Source of the DNA: Pleurostoma richardsiae
Taxonomy: Eukaryota > Ascomycota > Sordariomycetes > Calosphaeriales > Pleurostomataceae
NCBI GenBank assembly: GCA_030052745.1
Contig: JANBVO010000019.1
Location: 310,001 to 374,000 of the forward strand
DNA length: 64,000 nt
Direction: 5' to 3'
Shown here: in pieces, positions 22,083-33,393 of the stretch
Position numbering within the stretch: the first letter of the stretch is position 1
Layout of the letters: the number at the start of each line of letters is the position of its first letter
Position numbers and translations under genes: made by a program
Notes under the pieces: generated by a model
Seen by the model: only the letters and a program-made list of their open reading frames with translations
Told to the model about the DNA's origin: nothing
Databases searched by the model: none

Positions 22083-25077
22083 TCATAGACAGCGCAAGCC
22101 TTTCTTCCCCACACTCTCGAGACCTTGTATGAAATCCGCAATGTCCCTCATTAGGGAAGAGGGCGACTTAGCTTCGAACTTAGAGCGAAGCATGTGTTTG
22201 GCGGTGGATAAAACTGCCGCGGTGCCGTAGAGTGGAGTCCGATTCTGGCTGCTATGGCCATGCCTCTCAGGCACATGGACAGTTGAAAGAGTCGGAACTC
22301 CGCGGTCTAAGGCGATCCATCTCTGCGATATTAGGGACTCTTCCCTATCCAGCAGCACCACGTCGGCCGATGCTGAGGGGCTCAAGATATCGAGAGAAAA
22401 ACCGTCCTTGTTTCGCTCTTTGAGGGAGCTGTAAACCCACAGGTAAAGTGTCGACTGATACGTCGCCAGAGCATGGAAGTCGGTAAAGCTCTCAGGTGGT
22501 AGTTCCCGTATTGACCTAACGACCTGGCCCGCATGCCAGGCAGCCTTGCGAGCCTCGCGACATTGAAACCAGCATTCGAGCCCCGGTTGCACTTCGATGG
22601 CTTCGTCTCTCCCTTCTTTACCTGCTAGGATCTCAATTTGTTCGAAGGGAGCGAAGAGATGCATCAACAACAGCTCCAAGGCGGGAATTGCAAACTGAAC
22701 GCTGAAATGATCCTCTGTCTCACATGACAACCTCAGGTTCTGCAAAATACGCTGCAGTGGTCTGTGTTCTGCTTGTTCTGTATCACGGTTCACACTGGAA
22801 CTGCTGCGCCACTTCAACATCATCGAGGCGTGACACCGCCTATAATCGCATACCATCAAGGACATAGTCCATATCGTTATCATCTGTCCGAGCTCTGAGT
22901 CATAGCGTTTCGGCAGAGACTGTAACGTCTCAAGGCTGGATAGGCCATATAATAGCGAGGGTGGCTGACTTGCGGCCTCAGGCTTAAGATCCATATAGAC
23001 CATTTTCCATTCAGTGGCCGACTTGGCATACCATAGACGCCGCGATTCCGGGAGAGAAAGTGTTAGTTCCGAATGGCATATTGGGGATCGCACGTTGACC
23101 ATCAATGAGTCTTGGGAACAGAGTATGTACGTATGGAAGACCAAGCTGCCGGATCGACTTTAGTCTAAGTTTCAAGTCGGTGCCGTAATGCATGTGTCAT
23201 CTAGCAGACGCAAATACGACATGAAAGATAGAAGAGGAATTTTAACTTACCGCTTGAAGGATTCTTGGGCCACCCACGAGCGCCATTTTGCGGTGAGGAC
23301 TTCGCCCTCATCCCCGGCGTTCGGAACGATTTGGGGATACGATGAACGGCGGTGTCGACCACTACTTCGGAGCATCTGAATGCCAGCCTGTTAGCCCAAT
23401 AGCTCGATTCGGTTCCGAATACGGGTGTCCTAACCGTAACTAAATTCCCAATAACTGCTCTGGCAGTCTCCATCTTTCTCTTGTCCCCGCTGCAAAGCCC
23501 CAGCTGGATCTGGAGAGACAACGCCTGCAGGTATTGCAAGTCCCGAGTATGCGCGATAGATGTTACAAACTATGTCGTTGTCAGCGGCCTTGCCTTGATA
23601 GGAATCGTGGGACGTATCTGGCACGTACGGCTTTAGAAAGGCGAAGGTGGATCACATCATGCATCACGAAGCCGAAGTTCTGAATTGATGTGCTGGATGA
23701 CCTGACGGCACCTGTGGCGATACAAGCCGATAACAAAACCGCCTGTATCCCGTTGGCACGGAAAGTCGGTATGTGTATCCAAGAGTCCTGCTCCTCGGAG
23801 TGGCTTACGAGGAAAATTTGAAGCAGTTGGTCCAAGACTTCGGCGGCTGGAAAGGCGGAGACCATAGACTCGAACTCGCCAGGCTTACAAGTGTCAAAAA
23901 CCATACCTAAAAGCAGATCTCTGGTAGGCCCCTGAATGCTTTCGTGCCATCGTTGCGACTTCAGCTGCTCAAGGTCTTGTTCAGTAAAGCTTTGTACAGA
24001 GTCGAGTAGAACATTCTCCTGGGCCAGAGGATATCGCGACGCGTCTGGTTCCCAGCTGCCTAAAAACTTTTTAAAGGCGGTGCATATGTCTTCTAGCCTC
24101 CCTAGTTGTGATAGCGCGGATGGAGCGGGCGTCGGGCCTGGACTCGAAGACGTTTCGGCTGGTGAGAAGATGTCAAGATTGGTGGGCGACATCCCAACCT
24201 CGGGAACATATAAGCCGAAGCCATCACTGCCGTCGCAATTAAACATATCAGAGGGCTCTCCAAAGGGATAGCCGGATGTTTGTGCCTTGTCGCCCCAAGA
24301 TTGGTCCATAGCGCTTGAGCTCGGGATGATTGTATCGGCATCTGTAAGACTTTCCAAAAACTCTGGGTCTAGAACGGGGCGTCAGTATTAAGATACGTAA
24401 CGTAACCTAGCTTTCTCTGTCTCACCAATCCTTTGTCCATCCTGAAACCAGAGCACGGCGGGATTCGGTGACATGCCAACCTCTAGATGAGGTGTCATCT
24501 CAATAGTAACTTCATCACCAAGTCCTTGGTCATGATCCGGAATCGTCGAGTCAGACTGGCCGCGGAGGCTCGCCACCTGAGACTTCTCCCCGATCGCTGT
24601 GTCGCGTCTGACTAACGGAGATGGCCGCAAGCAGGCGATGTTTCTCTTGCGACAGCGCTGGCAAGACTCGCTGTTGTCGCACCGGGCTTTGGCCAGAGCG
24701 CAAGCCTCACATGCCTGTGAGGCTCGCGGTGGCAGTCTCCTTCGACGTTGTCCCTGCTCAGAGCGAGGCTGCCGCTCTTTATGACGGCACAAATGCCGCC
24801 TCATGGAATCCCTGTCAACCTTTAGTGTGAGCGGAAACGGCATGTCATCCAGGTGTGATAGGGCGGGTTCATGATAGACTCACATATCCGTGAATCCCGT
24901 GGAACACAGCGTACACCAGCATATTCGGGACCTGGGCCGAGAATCAGCAGTCACCGCGCGGGCTGCGAATCTGGTAGTGCGTGATCGTGTTGATTGATAC
25001 CGCTGCCTTGTGTTTTCCATATTCCTCTCGTCACGGTCATCGATCAATGCCGTGCCTCCCTCTTTTTCCATCTGCAT
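22083..25077 (-). CDS. C2H2 + Zn2Cys6 transcription factor
   Basis: Six exons (25077-24884, 24811-24426, 24368-23629, 23569-23435, 23375-23251, 23145-22083), with introns of 72, 57, 59, 59 and 105 nt, give about 880 aa. It has a classic C2H2 finger (C55-x2-C58-x12-H71-x3-H75), which is split by intron 1. Next comes a Zn(II)2Cys6 cluster: C99-x2-C102-x6-C109-x5-C115-x2-C118-x6-C125. The C-terminal half is the fungal-specific transcription factor region (HIPTFRANGIQAVLLSACIATGA, VMHDVIHLRL, LQIQLGLCSGDKRKME, WRSWVAQESFKRLVFHTYIL). Fungi often place such double-finger regulators inside catabolic or secondary-metabolite clusters, so the FAD monooxygenase, EthD and esterase neighbours are candidate targets. 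The start at 25077 is the first in-frame ATG; 25020 is an alternative. Confidence 0.88.
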
Positions 25078-25669
25078 CGGAGGATGGACGGCGAACGCTG
25101 AACGTGACGGAGGCCCTGACTCGAGTCAGAAACGGGAGGTGGTCGATGCCGTCCCGCCAGACAATCGTCATGTGCGGGGAAGGTCGGAGATAAGTCCATC
25201 AGCTACAGTTGAGGCGTCCGGGGCATGGGAAATGTCCCGCAGCGAGTGGAGTCAGACAACCCCCCTTCCACCAAGACTGACTACTTTGAGGTCAGACGTT
25301 ACCATGAGGATCAAAGACCAATGCCGCTTAATCCCCTCCGGAATAGACGCCGGAAGGATGGCTAGCTCCTCCTGGCGTGTCTAGAGGAGAAGGGCAGTGA
25401 TGTTTGCTACTCTACCATGATCTATGGGGACCAAGACGGCCGATCGGAGGCGGGAGCCTTGCTGTTAAGATATTCTATGGGACCTCTGCAGGTTTCGGAG
25501 GAACATTGCTACGAAAATCATTCCCGTGTTGAGGCGTTGGACAGCCAATAACTCGTGGTTTTCCAAGTCACTCAAGGCACTCCAGATACGTTTGTCCTTT
25601 CTCTTCTGCTGGTCTATACAAGGGTGGTGGCTGCTTGAACAAGGGTGTGGTTTACACCCACTCCCTTGA
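25078..25669. other. Intergenic, upstream of the regulator
   Basis: Contains the 5' flank of the C2H2/Zn2Cys6 gene and the 3' flank of the broken esterase. No coding frame is supported. Confidence 0.45.
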
Positions 25670-26886
25670 TTATTGGACCACCTCTAATTTGCCGACTTCG
25701 AGGAGCGATCTAAAGACTCCTATAGTGTCATTGTGTCTCTTCAGCGCTTGCTCACGCAGCTGAGGAAAGAATTCCCACAAATGATGTGGTAGCTTGCTAT
25801 ATACGTCTGCGAGTACGAATTCTCGCGTCCTCGCGGAGAACTCGCTCGTAGATCAGCTGCTCATCACGGAGATTGTCCAGGCCATATATCTGAAAATAGG
25901 TAGGTGGGATACCTTGGTGGCCCTTGGGATGGCTGAATGGTATGAATAACGGCGAGTGGAAATCTGGCTCATAAGCCGCTGTTTCGACGGTTATAAGTTT
26001 AGCAGGGGTCTTCGCGCGTGTTTCAAGGGGTATTGTTTGTCGGTCTTACACATAAAAGTCTCTACCACTTGTGGTGCCAGAGGCGACAGACCCTTATTCT
26101 GCTCGATACTCACAATATCCCCCTTGTACTTCTCCGGCAATACCGGTGGGGGCATGATTGGAACAATGCTCAGGAACTGGCCGGTGACCTTGACCGGCAA
26201 TTCAGACTCTCGATTGAGGTAGACAACCGCGTTCGCAAGGTTTCCGCCGGAAGACGTACAGCCGACAATGAAGCCTTCAGCCGGTTCGCCAGACAGGGCC
26301 GATGCGTTCGACTAGATCTGTAAATGACAAGCTTGAGCGCCCATCCCTCTCATCGACAATTATAGGAAAGAATATAAGATTTTGCCCATTGTACAGCATC
26401 CAAAGCGTCATAGACAGCCACAGGGAAATTATGTTCCGCAGCAAGTCTGTAGGCGGCGCTCACGACGATTATAGCAAGAAGGGCTGCGAGCTGTCGGTTT
26501 GTGACTGTCCCATCCTTGCTGGTGCCGATGCAGTAACCTCCACCGTGGAAGTCGACGTAGACGGGGCTTCTCCCATCCCCTTTCTCAGGCGAATACACAG
26601 AAGCCGAGATATTTACCCCGTCCCGAACGGGTATTGGGATGTCGTACTCGAAGACGCCTTCAGGAAGTCTTCTGAGCTCTTGCCTAGTACAGATATTCCG
26701 CCCGTTAGTCACGTCACGTAGCTTCGGAATCTCTAAAGGCAGAAGCACCAGTGGTGGCGACTTCTCGAGAATCTAGAGCGATTGATGAGCATGGTATTTC
26801 AAACATATTGTCAGGCGTGTATAATCTACTCTCTGGTACACCGGATCGGGAACCGACAGTCGGAGTATCTCCTCCGGTGAAGTCAT
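25670..26886 (-). pseudogene. Frameshifted alpha/beta hydrolase (HSL/esterase type)
   Basis: Exons 26886-26830, 26772-26386, 26311-26050 and 25978-25670 reconstruct a hormone-sensitive-lipase-like hydrolase of about 335 codons. Family marks are the oxyanion-hole motif YVDFHGGGYCIG, SAAYRLAAEHNFPVAVYDALDAVQW, a GFIVGCTSSGGNLAN nucleophile elbow, HPKGHQGIPPTYFQIYGLDNLRDEQ with the catalytic Asp, and the late DVYSKLPHHLWEFFP with the catalytic His. Two defects are visible. Exon 4 carries one surplus base (shift near 25830), and intron 2 begins with GC (GCAAAA) rather than GT. The nucleophile elbow reads GCTSSGG instead of the usual GxSAGG. It was probably an esterase of the monooxygenase neighbourhood and is now decaying; an assembly error in one base is the alternative. 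Confidence 0.72.
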
Positions 26887-29472
26887 GTTTGCCTTCCCCC
26901 TCTGCACTTTCTTGTGTGATAGGGTGTCGGGGCTCTTAATTGTTTACCTGCTTAGCTAAGCAATACTCGCTCCCGCTTTCTCGTTGAACGGATCTCCACC
27001 GCGGATGTTAGCATTTGTGTATAAATTGTTAATTTGGCGCAACACAAAGGGTTCTACACTAGCCGAACCTGGCAGTGTCGAGAAGGTGACAACTTAGGGT
27101 TGACACCGGCAAGCCGGGGATCAAGCTAAGACCAGCTAGGAAGCACCGGGATCCCGGCCGCAGTAGAGCACGGCATCCCGGACTCCAGTCTATTCTGGCA
27201 ACATCTAACGCATGCCTACGGCCCAATGGATCGATGCGATGGTGACACTGTTGAGGTCCCGAGCTCGGCTCGGCTCAGTTTTACCACTGGTACATCCTAA
27301 CGCTGCTACTCGTCCCCGGAAATTTCCTCCGCCGGCATCCTTGCAAACCCCAGCTTATTACCCCGCAACCATTATGTGGTCTAGGAGAAGATCTGAAGAT
27401 GGCTTGGCGGCGAACGAGGCTCAGCTGCGCGGGTTTGTACATGGAGGGCGTGCCCTCCACTTTGCTGGTGCACGCAGGAGAGTTATCTGCACATAAGCTC
27501 TTGTAACCTCCGACAAAGCGCCTTTTGTCGTATGTTCTCATAGCTCTTTATAGCCAACAATGGCCCGGCGCGCGAAGAATCTCCAGACCTGAGAGCTTGT
27601 GTAGCTCATTGCTTAGCTCTGATGGCAAGAGTACCTTGGTTCCTATTAAAAGCCCGAAACATCGGGTTGGAAGGGCTGCGAAAATTAAGGATGCCAGCTT
27701 GATTGAATGTACCACTCAGGAGCCTGTGAGTGATGGTAATGAAACCAACAGACGGCGCTTCAATTGCGGCTTAGCATCTCAAACCAACCAACACCCTAGA
27801 AGCCCCTGCCTTATCTACGGCCCCTAGACCCCCCCCCCCACGAACCTACATCGTTCAACGAATTACTGCTCTACGACCATACGCACGGCGTCAGGGGCCA
27901 ACGCCTGAAAAGGCATTATGAGCGCCCTGGCTGCACGATGAGGACTGGGTCGACCATGACTACCTAACATTAGACAGACTCCAGCTAGGCGCCGGGTATA
28001 TATAAGGAACACTCGTTGTGAAGCTCAAGCACTCTGTTGGCTGAGCCCAACTCGGAGCAGGACCCACCCGTGCGATGGCGTGAACACTACGTGGATCGTC
28101 TGTGGCTTGAAAAATCGCGGACCCATGACTGGGTTTTGTCGTACCTGAAAGTCGTTCGTCACTTTGGAAAGCGTGTCGCTGCTGACTTGGCTGGGTGGAC
28201 CATGTGCTCGGCGCTTGGGGAGCCGAAAAAAACATTAGTCCACGCAGGCCATAAGGGATATGTAGTCTGCAGCGAGGGGGTCGTGCTTCCAGATCTATTC
28301 GAAATACATAAGCTATGTGACGGCCATTGGGCCTTTGACATCACGATATCGCCATTCATCTTCAAAATCATCGCTAAGAAGATCAATGGTGTCTCTTCCT
28401 GCTCGTTTAGCAGCGATAGATAGTCCCTTATGTGCGTGTATGCTTGCCCCGGTATTATTTAGGTATGTTGCAGCCTAGACAAGGTCCAACGGGAGGTAGG
28501 TGAGTTGTTCCAGCAGAACAATGACGTTATCTTGATCACTCAGAAGGGCCTCGTTGAGCAAATAATTCCGCAGACGATCCCAGACTAACAGCAGTTGCGT
28601 TGCCGGATGCCCCTGCTATTTCTTGGGAGGGCGCGATCTAAAAAAAAAAAAAGGGAACCCAAGGAGACAGGCAACACCCACCGCAGTCAGGCGAAAGCCG
28701 CGCTAGGCCAGTTTCAGTTGACAAGAACAAGACACTACGTAGGTATGTACCTCAAAGACCTTTGCGCTCTAGTAGAGGATACTGTACTCATTCATTAAGA
28801 TACAACGCTAGAGGAGCGCTGTTATATTCAAGCATACACTCGGCAACACCATACCCGCCCGTCTGGTTCGATCAACCGTCCCCTAGCTGCTCTTGCCGCA
28901 TGGTAAAAGTGCCGCCCGAGACGCCCTAAATCAACAGTAGCTTGTAGGGAATTGTTTAAAAGCTCTCGCAAAGACAACGACTTTGGACTATTTGTGATAC
29001 ATAAATAGCTTTGGAATCAGATTTCCGTGATGAATTTGGATCTCTTGTGTGCTGTGCAAGTTTGAGATGGTCTGAGTTTCTATGGTTGTGTCGGAGATTC
29101 ACGCTCACTAAACTGGTCTGTTTATTGATAGCATTGCTCGTCTCGCAGGCGTGCGCTACAAGTCTGCCTTACTATGCATGTGTGGGAACTATTGAATCTC
29201 CCATGTAGCTCTTGGCCAATAATCCTGATGGCGTTTCCTCCGTGTGAAGCATCATACGCGTCATGCCCTCCCAAAGGGGAAGGCGGTCGCGTTTACGGCC
29301 CTGCTCTGATACAACAACAAGCTGCTGACTCCCCTTAAAGAGATAAGACAAGCAGTCTTGTAGCCTCACTTTCTTCCTGCTCGCTGAGCACTATATCACC
29401 TAGACATATGTCTGAGAGGTCTGCCACTCGCTCGAGTGTGGATAATCGTTCGGTCATCTGCAGACGCACATC
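26887..29472. other. 2.6-kb gene-poor stretch with a repeat copy
   Basis: No gene could be supported. A plus-strand frame at about 28037-28423 (128 codons, no ATG start confirmed) contains a segment similar to one at 30.85 kb, described separately. Homopolymer runs lie at 27829-27839 (C) and 28640-28652 (A). A TATA-like string is at about 28000. Confidence 0.45.
28169..28232 (+). repeat. Short dispersed repeat, copy A
   Basis: About 64 bp matching 30843-30910 with scattered substitutions and a small indel; both share GGCGCTTGGGGAGCC-like cores. Translated on the plus strand, both keep KRVAA(D/E)LA(G/T)W and ALGEP(K/E)K, so substitutions are biased to synonymous sites. That suggests both derive from a coding family, perhaps of a mobile element. 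The family is not recognised. Confidence 0.6.
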
Positions 29473-30474
29473 ATGGCCTTCATCGAGCTAGCGTGCGACA
29501 AACTCGTTCGGGCTGTTGTACTACTCGCTCTTAAGTCAACGATCAGGAAAACGAAACATGGTTTCCGTTCAGTCACCGAAATTCTCAATCTGAAAACCGA
29601 CCACCATTTGAAGTCGGGCTGTATCGGCCAGCTGTCCGACCAGGAGATCTGCGACTACAATGGTTCGACCAGGCGAGATGTGGCCTCGTCGCTCACGGGT
29701 GCCCTAATGAACACCGCGGCGTCTTCGGCTCATCCTGTTTTCATCCCGGCCGCCGTTCTCAACCTGATCCAGTTGACAGTTTCGTCGATAAACCGCAGAC
29801 GAGTCAGACGAGAAATCAAGAAAAGACTTGAGCACAAGCCGGGTTTTCGTGAGTTCTACAACAAACGGAATCACCCGAGCCGTGACATAGTTGAAGCATG
29901 CATCCGGAAAGCCGGCCTCTGGTTTCTTGGGGCTGGTATCGTGGGCATGGACAACATTATCTCTGCGTTCGCGAACATGGCTGCACACCACCTCCACGAA
30001 GCATATCAACTTTTAAGCCCTCCGTCCCATCTAGTCAAGGGCTTTGGCGTCCGGCATGCTTTGGAGGGCGGCTTGAGCCATCCTATTCACAGCATTGCTA
30101 GTGAAGCAGTACATTATCACGAGACGCTGGGCGCTACCGCCATTGGAGCAGAACCTCTTAGTTGGCATGAAGGCTTCAGCCAGGCCCATCCGGCGATATC
30201 TAAAGCCGATGCGGCTCTCCACGACTTGGATGCCAAAATTGGGGATGAATTTGCAATAGGAATGTCCAAAGCCACTGGACTGGACATTAGTGACAGTACT
30301 AGCTGGGCCGATGTGATACAGCTGTTATCTGAACACGGGCATATTGATCATGAAGGTGTCGTCGCTGCTATTCAAATATCCTTGGATGGAGCTGTGTCGG
30401 AAGGGACCCAGTTCCCCATCATCTTACTAGATCACTTTGCAGAGGAGTATTGTAAGGAAAGAGATAGAATTTAG
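29473..30474 (+). CDS. Hypothetical protein, 333 aa
   Basis: Single ATG-initiated exon with no recognised domain. The N-terminus has a hydrophobic stretch (VRAVVLLALKS). The middle has a small-residue hydrophobic segment (FIPAAVLNLIQLTVSS) followed by a very basic helix (NRRRVRREIKKRLE), then LWFLGAGIVGMDNIISAFANMAAHHL. The C-terminal third is His/Asp-rich. Alternating hydrophobic segments suggest a membrane-associated protein. It stands alone in a gene-poor stretch flanked by copies of a dispersed repeat, which fits a lineage-specific gene. Function unknown. Confidence 0.6.
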   Translation: MAFIELACDKLVRAVVLLALKSTIRKTKHGFRSVTEILNLKTDHHLKSGCIGQLSDQEICDYNGSTRRDVASSLTGALMNTAASSAHPVFIPAAVLNLIQLTVSSINRRRVRREIKKRLEHKPGFREFYNKRNHPSRDIVEACIRKAGLWFLGAGIVGMDNIISAFANMAAHHLHEAYQLLSPPSHLVKGFGVRHALEGGLSHPIHSIASEAVHYHETLGATAIGAEPLSWHEGFSQAHPAISKADAALHDLDAKIGDEFAIGMSKATGLDISDSTSWADVIQLLSEHGHIDHEGVVAAIQISLDGAVSEGTQFPIILLDHFAEEYCKERDRI

Positions 30475-30842
30475 GGGGCAGCTCTGGACTAGGCTTATGT
30501 GGTCATGTTGATAGTGATGCCTCCTGAAGGCTACTCTGGAGAATCAGATGTCTTTCTTACACAGCAGAACTGTGTCTTCATACCTAAATCTGCAAAATCT
30601 TATGTACGATACACCAAACGAGATGCGATGTCTAGCCGTTTAATTCATTCCTGTTCATAATCTACGGACCCTGGCTAAGCCAGCTTTCATTTGATCGTGT
30701 TAGCCGCTGCCGCGTCTCGGTAGCGACACCGAATGCCTCGCGCTTGGGCTAAGAAATTCGGTAGATAAGTTTAGAATATTGAATACGGGGAGCTTGGCGG
30801 GGCTTTTGTTGGTCATCCTCGGAGCTCCAGTTTGTAACATAT

Positions 30843-30910
30843 AAGCGTGTTGCCGCCGAGTTGGCTACATGGTGGTGCACCATGCGCCCAGCGCTTGGGG
30901 AGCCAGAAAA
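30843..30910 (+). repeat. Short dispersed repeat, copy B
   Basis: Second copy of the segment at 28169-28232, with KRVAAELATW and ALGEPEKP preserved on the plus strand. It lies about 80 bp from the point where the OtnK remnant stops resembling its family, so it marks the rearranged side of the breakpoint. Confidence 0.6.
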
Positions 30911-30991
30911 GCCATACTCCTCCCAAAAAATTCGGGCCTGATATCCTGTGAATCGGAGCCCCCAACGCCGACTTCTCGGAAGTCTGCGTGC

Positions 30992-31222
30992 TGCTTCCGA
31001 AGGCAGAGCTCGAGAGTTTGTAAGTATGAAGACCCCTATGGGGTTGAGCCGAAATTCTGCACCGAGCGTTGCATCGTCCCACACCATCAGAACATTGATA
31101 TCATGACACGTCTGAGTGCCAGTCGGATCATCATCGAGAATAACTAGGACAGGTACTCCTCCGCTATCAACAGCTTCTTGGATGGCGCCCCTTACATCAA
31201 TTATTTTCTCTGGAGGGAGCAT
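30992..31222 (-). pseudogene. Truncated four-carbon sugar-acid kinase (OtnK/DUF1537) remnant
   Basis: Starting directly after the in-frame TAA at 31223, and in the same frame, 77 codons read as the N-terminus of a four-carbon acid sugar kinase: VPVLVILDDDPTGTQT, the hallmark DDDPTGTQT nucleotide/substrate motif, then a DVL-like strand and FILTNSRALPSEA. After about 30992 the similarity stops abruptly and the frame runs into repeat B. In many fungi this domain follows two 3-hydroxyisobutyrate-dehydrogenase-like domains in one polypeptide and is followed by a class II aldolase. Here both the rest of the kinase and the aldolase are missing. Confidence 0.75.
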
Positions 31223-33393
31223 TTATAAGGCTTGCCGTGCCTTGATATTGCTCAACTGGGTCTGTGCCGAGTCAACTAACGCAGTACCTGGAGGTTCAGG
31301 CTTCTTGGTACCTTGAACATTGGCATCCGCCGGAGAGACATCTGCGACTAGCGTCCATAAGCGGACCACCCCTGCGTCGGCCTCGTGAGCAAGCCCGTGG
31401 GCAGCGCCTGCAAGGTAAAGAGTGTGTGCTGCTGATGACACCGGACAAAAGCATTGGAGGCGTTTTGCCTCGTCTAATACGATACCCAGATCCTTGACAA
31501 AGATAGCCAAGGCTGAATGTGGTGTCCAGTCCCCATCAAGCATCTGCGGAACTCGGTTGACAAACATCCAGCTACTAGCCGCGGCGTTGCTCAAGATCTC
31601 AAAAACAGGTCTGGGCTCCAATCCCAAGCGGGCCGCGAAGGCCATGGCCTCAGCCGCCACTGCGATGTGAACACCGGCGAGTAGCTGGTTCACACACTTG
31701 ACAGAAGAGGCAGCACCCACCGCGCCCTGAACATGGCGCAGATTGGATGGGACGCCCGTCATGGCTAGGAGGAGATCGTACATCTGGGAAATGACAGATT
31801 CTTTCCCTGAGCAGATGATCTAAGGCTTGAGTGTCAGCCATGACTAGCAAACAGTCCGATAAGACACGCACTGTGAGGTTGCCGTTCGCAGCGCGAACTA
31901 CTCCGCCACTGACTGGGGCATCTAGGAGGACAAGCTGCCTTTGAAGGTTCTCTAGTTTCTCCTGCAACACGCGAACAAAGTGCGGCGGCACTGTGGAGCT
32001 GAGGATGACGACGGCGCCATCGGAGAGAGACTCGGCTGCCTTGCCCGTCCCGAAAAGGATATCCTCGACCTGCGATGCGTTCTGAACCATGAGAATGACA
32101 ACCTCGGCACCCTTAACGGCCTCTGCGGGGGATTTGGCGGCGGTACCTTGGCCAGGATGAGACAGAAACTTATCCATGGTCTTAGGATACACGTCGTAGC
32201 CCTGGACCGGGTATCCAGCTCGGAGCAACGAAGCTGCCATGCCCTGGCCCATGGCTCCAAGTCCAATCATGCCAATCCTCGAGACTCTTGGTTGAGATGT
32301 GGCCGGCTTCAGCTCTTGTCGCTGATGTGGAGGGGCGGCGCTCTTTTGCACAACATCATGCATATGCGGCGGTAAGAATACTCTAACCAGCCCTGCGTCG
32401 TCGTCCTTGCCGTATCCCTGCGAAGAGGCGGAGATGTATAGCTGTTCGACTACAGAGGCAAGAGGCAGCGGAAACTGAAGGGAGCGAGCAGTTGAGACCA
32501 CGATTGCCTGCCAAGTAAACCTTAGCCACGCTAGCCCGGGAGCATATCCAAAGGAGTTAGAAGATCATACCATGTCCTTGACGAAGATATCGAGGGCTGA
32601 GTGAGGAGTCCAGTCCCCCTCGATCATATGAGGCACACGATTCTCAAAGGCCCAAGAGTTTCCTGCCGCGTTAATAATGATATCGTAGACCTCGCGCGTG
32701 TCTAAGCCAGCCTTAGCCGCCATCGCCATCGCCTCAGCTGCCGCGGCGATGTGAACCCCCACCATTAGCTGGTTGACCATCTTGACCTTACTGGCTACCC
32801 CGGCGGCCCCAGGTATCAAGTACAGCTTCTCAGACATTAATCTCAACAGAGCATCCGCACTTGCGAGCGCGGCCGCGGTGCCGGAGCCAAACATGGTGAG
32901 CTTTCCTTCGGCCGCCCGCTTAGTGCCGCCCGAGACAGGGCAGTCCAAAACCTGCACGTCGGGCCTCCCGGCTAGAGTGATACGAGATGGGAGGTCCTCA
33001 CAGAAAGTAGGACTGACTGTTGAACAGATGAGGATTGTCGCGTCGGTGGGCAGCGCTATGTTTTCCAATCAGGAATGATTGCATGAGATATACCTATGCC
33101 AAGGGGTTCTGCTCACCTTTGAGAGCGCCGGTCTTGTCGTTAAAGAGTATGTCGTCGACCTGGCTCTCGTTGGCTGCCATGCAAATGAAGAAGCGACTAT
33201 CTCGTGCTATTTCCCTCGGCGATTCGCCGATCTGGCCCCCGTATGCAGCAAACCTCTCCGCGCTCGGCCCATAGACGTCGAACCCCCGGACTCGATAGTG
33301 CGGCTGCTTCAAGAGGTTGCAGGCCATTCCGAAGCCCATGGCTCCGAGACCGACGAAGCCGATGGTCACGGCGGGATCGCCGGTGGCGGCCAT
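31223..33393 (-). CDS. Tandem 3-hydroxyisobutyrate/L-threonate dehydrogenase-like protein (fusion stump)
   Basis: Four exons (33393-33117, 33055-32571, 32507-31872, 31819-31223) with introns of 61, 63 and 52 nt give 664 aa to the TAA. Two full beta-hydroxyacid dehydrogenase domains lie in tandem. The first has GFVGLGAMGFGMACNLL, the substrate motif DCPVSGGTKRAAEGKLT and the catalytic-Lys helix KVKMVNQLMVGVHIA. The second has GMIGLGAMGQGMAASLL, DAPVSGGVVRAANGNLT and SVKCVNQLLAGVHIA. The family oxidises 3-hydroxy acids with NAD(P)+; LtnD-type members act on L-threonate. The family fusion normally continues into OtnK and aldolase domains. Here a stop follows KARQAL and only a kinase stub remains. 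The dehydrogenase part may still be made. Confidence 0.82.

Noticed and set aside
28037-28423. 128-codon frame as a gene
   Set aside because: Only a short part resembles the second repeat copy, which is itself interrupted by a stop; no domain, so treated as repeat-derived.
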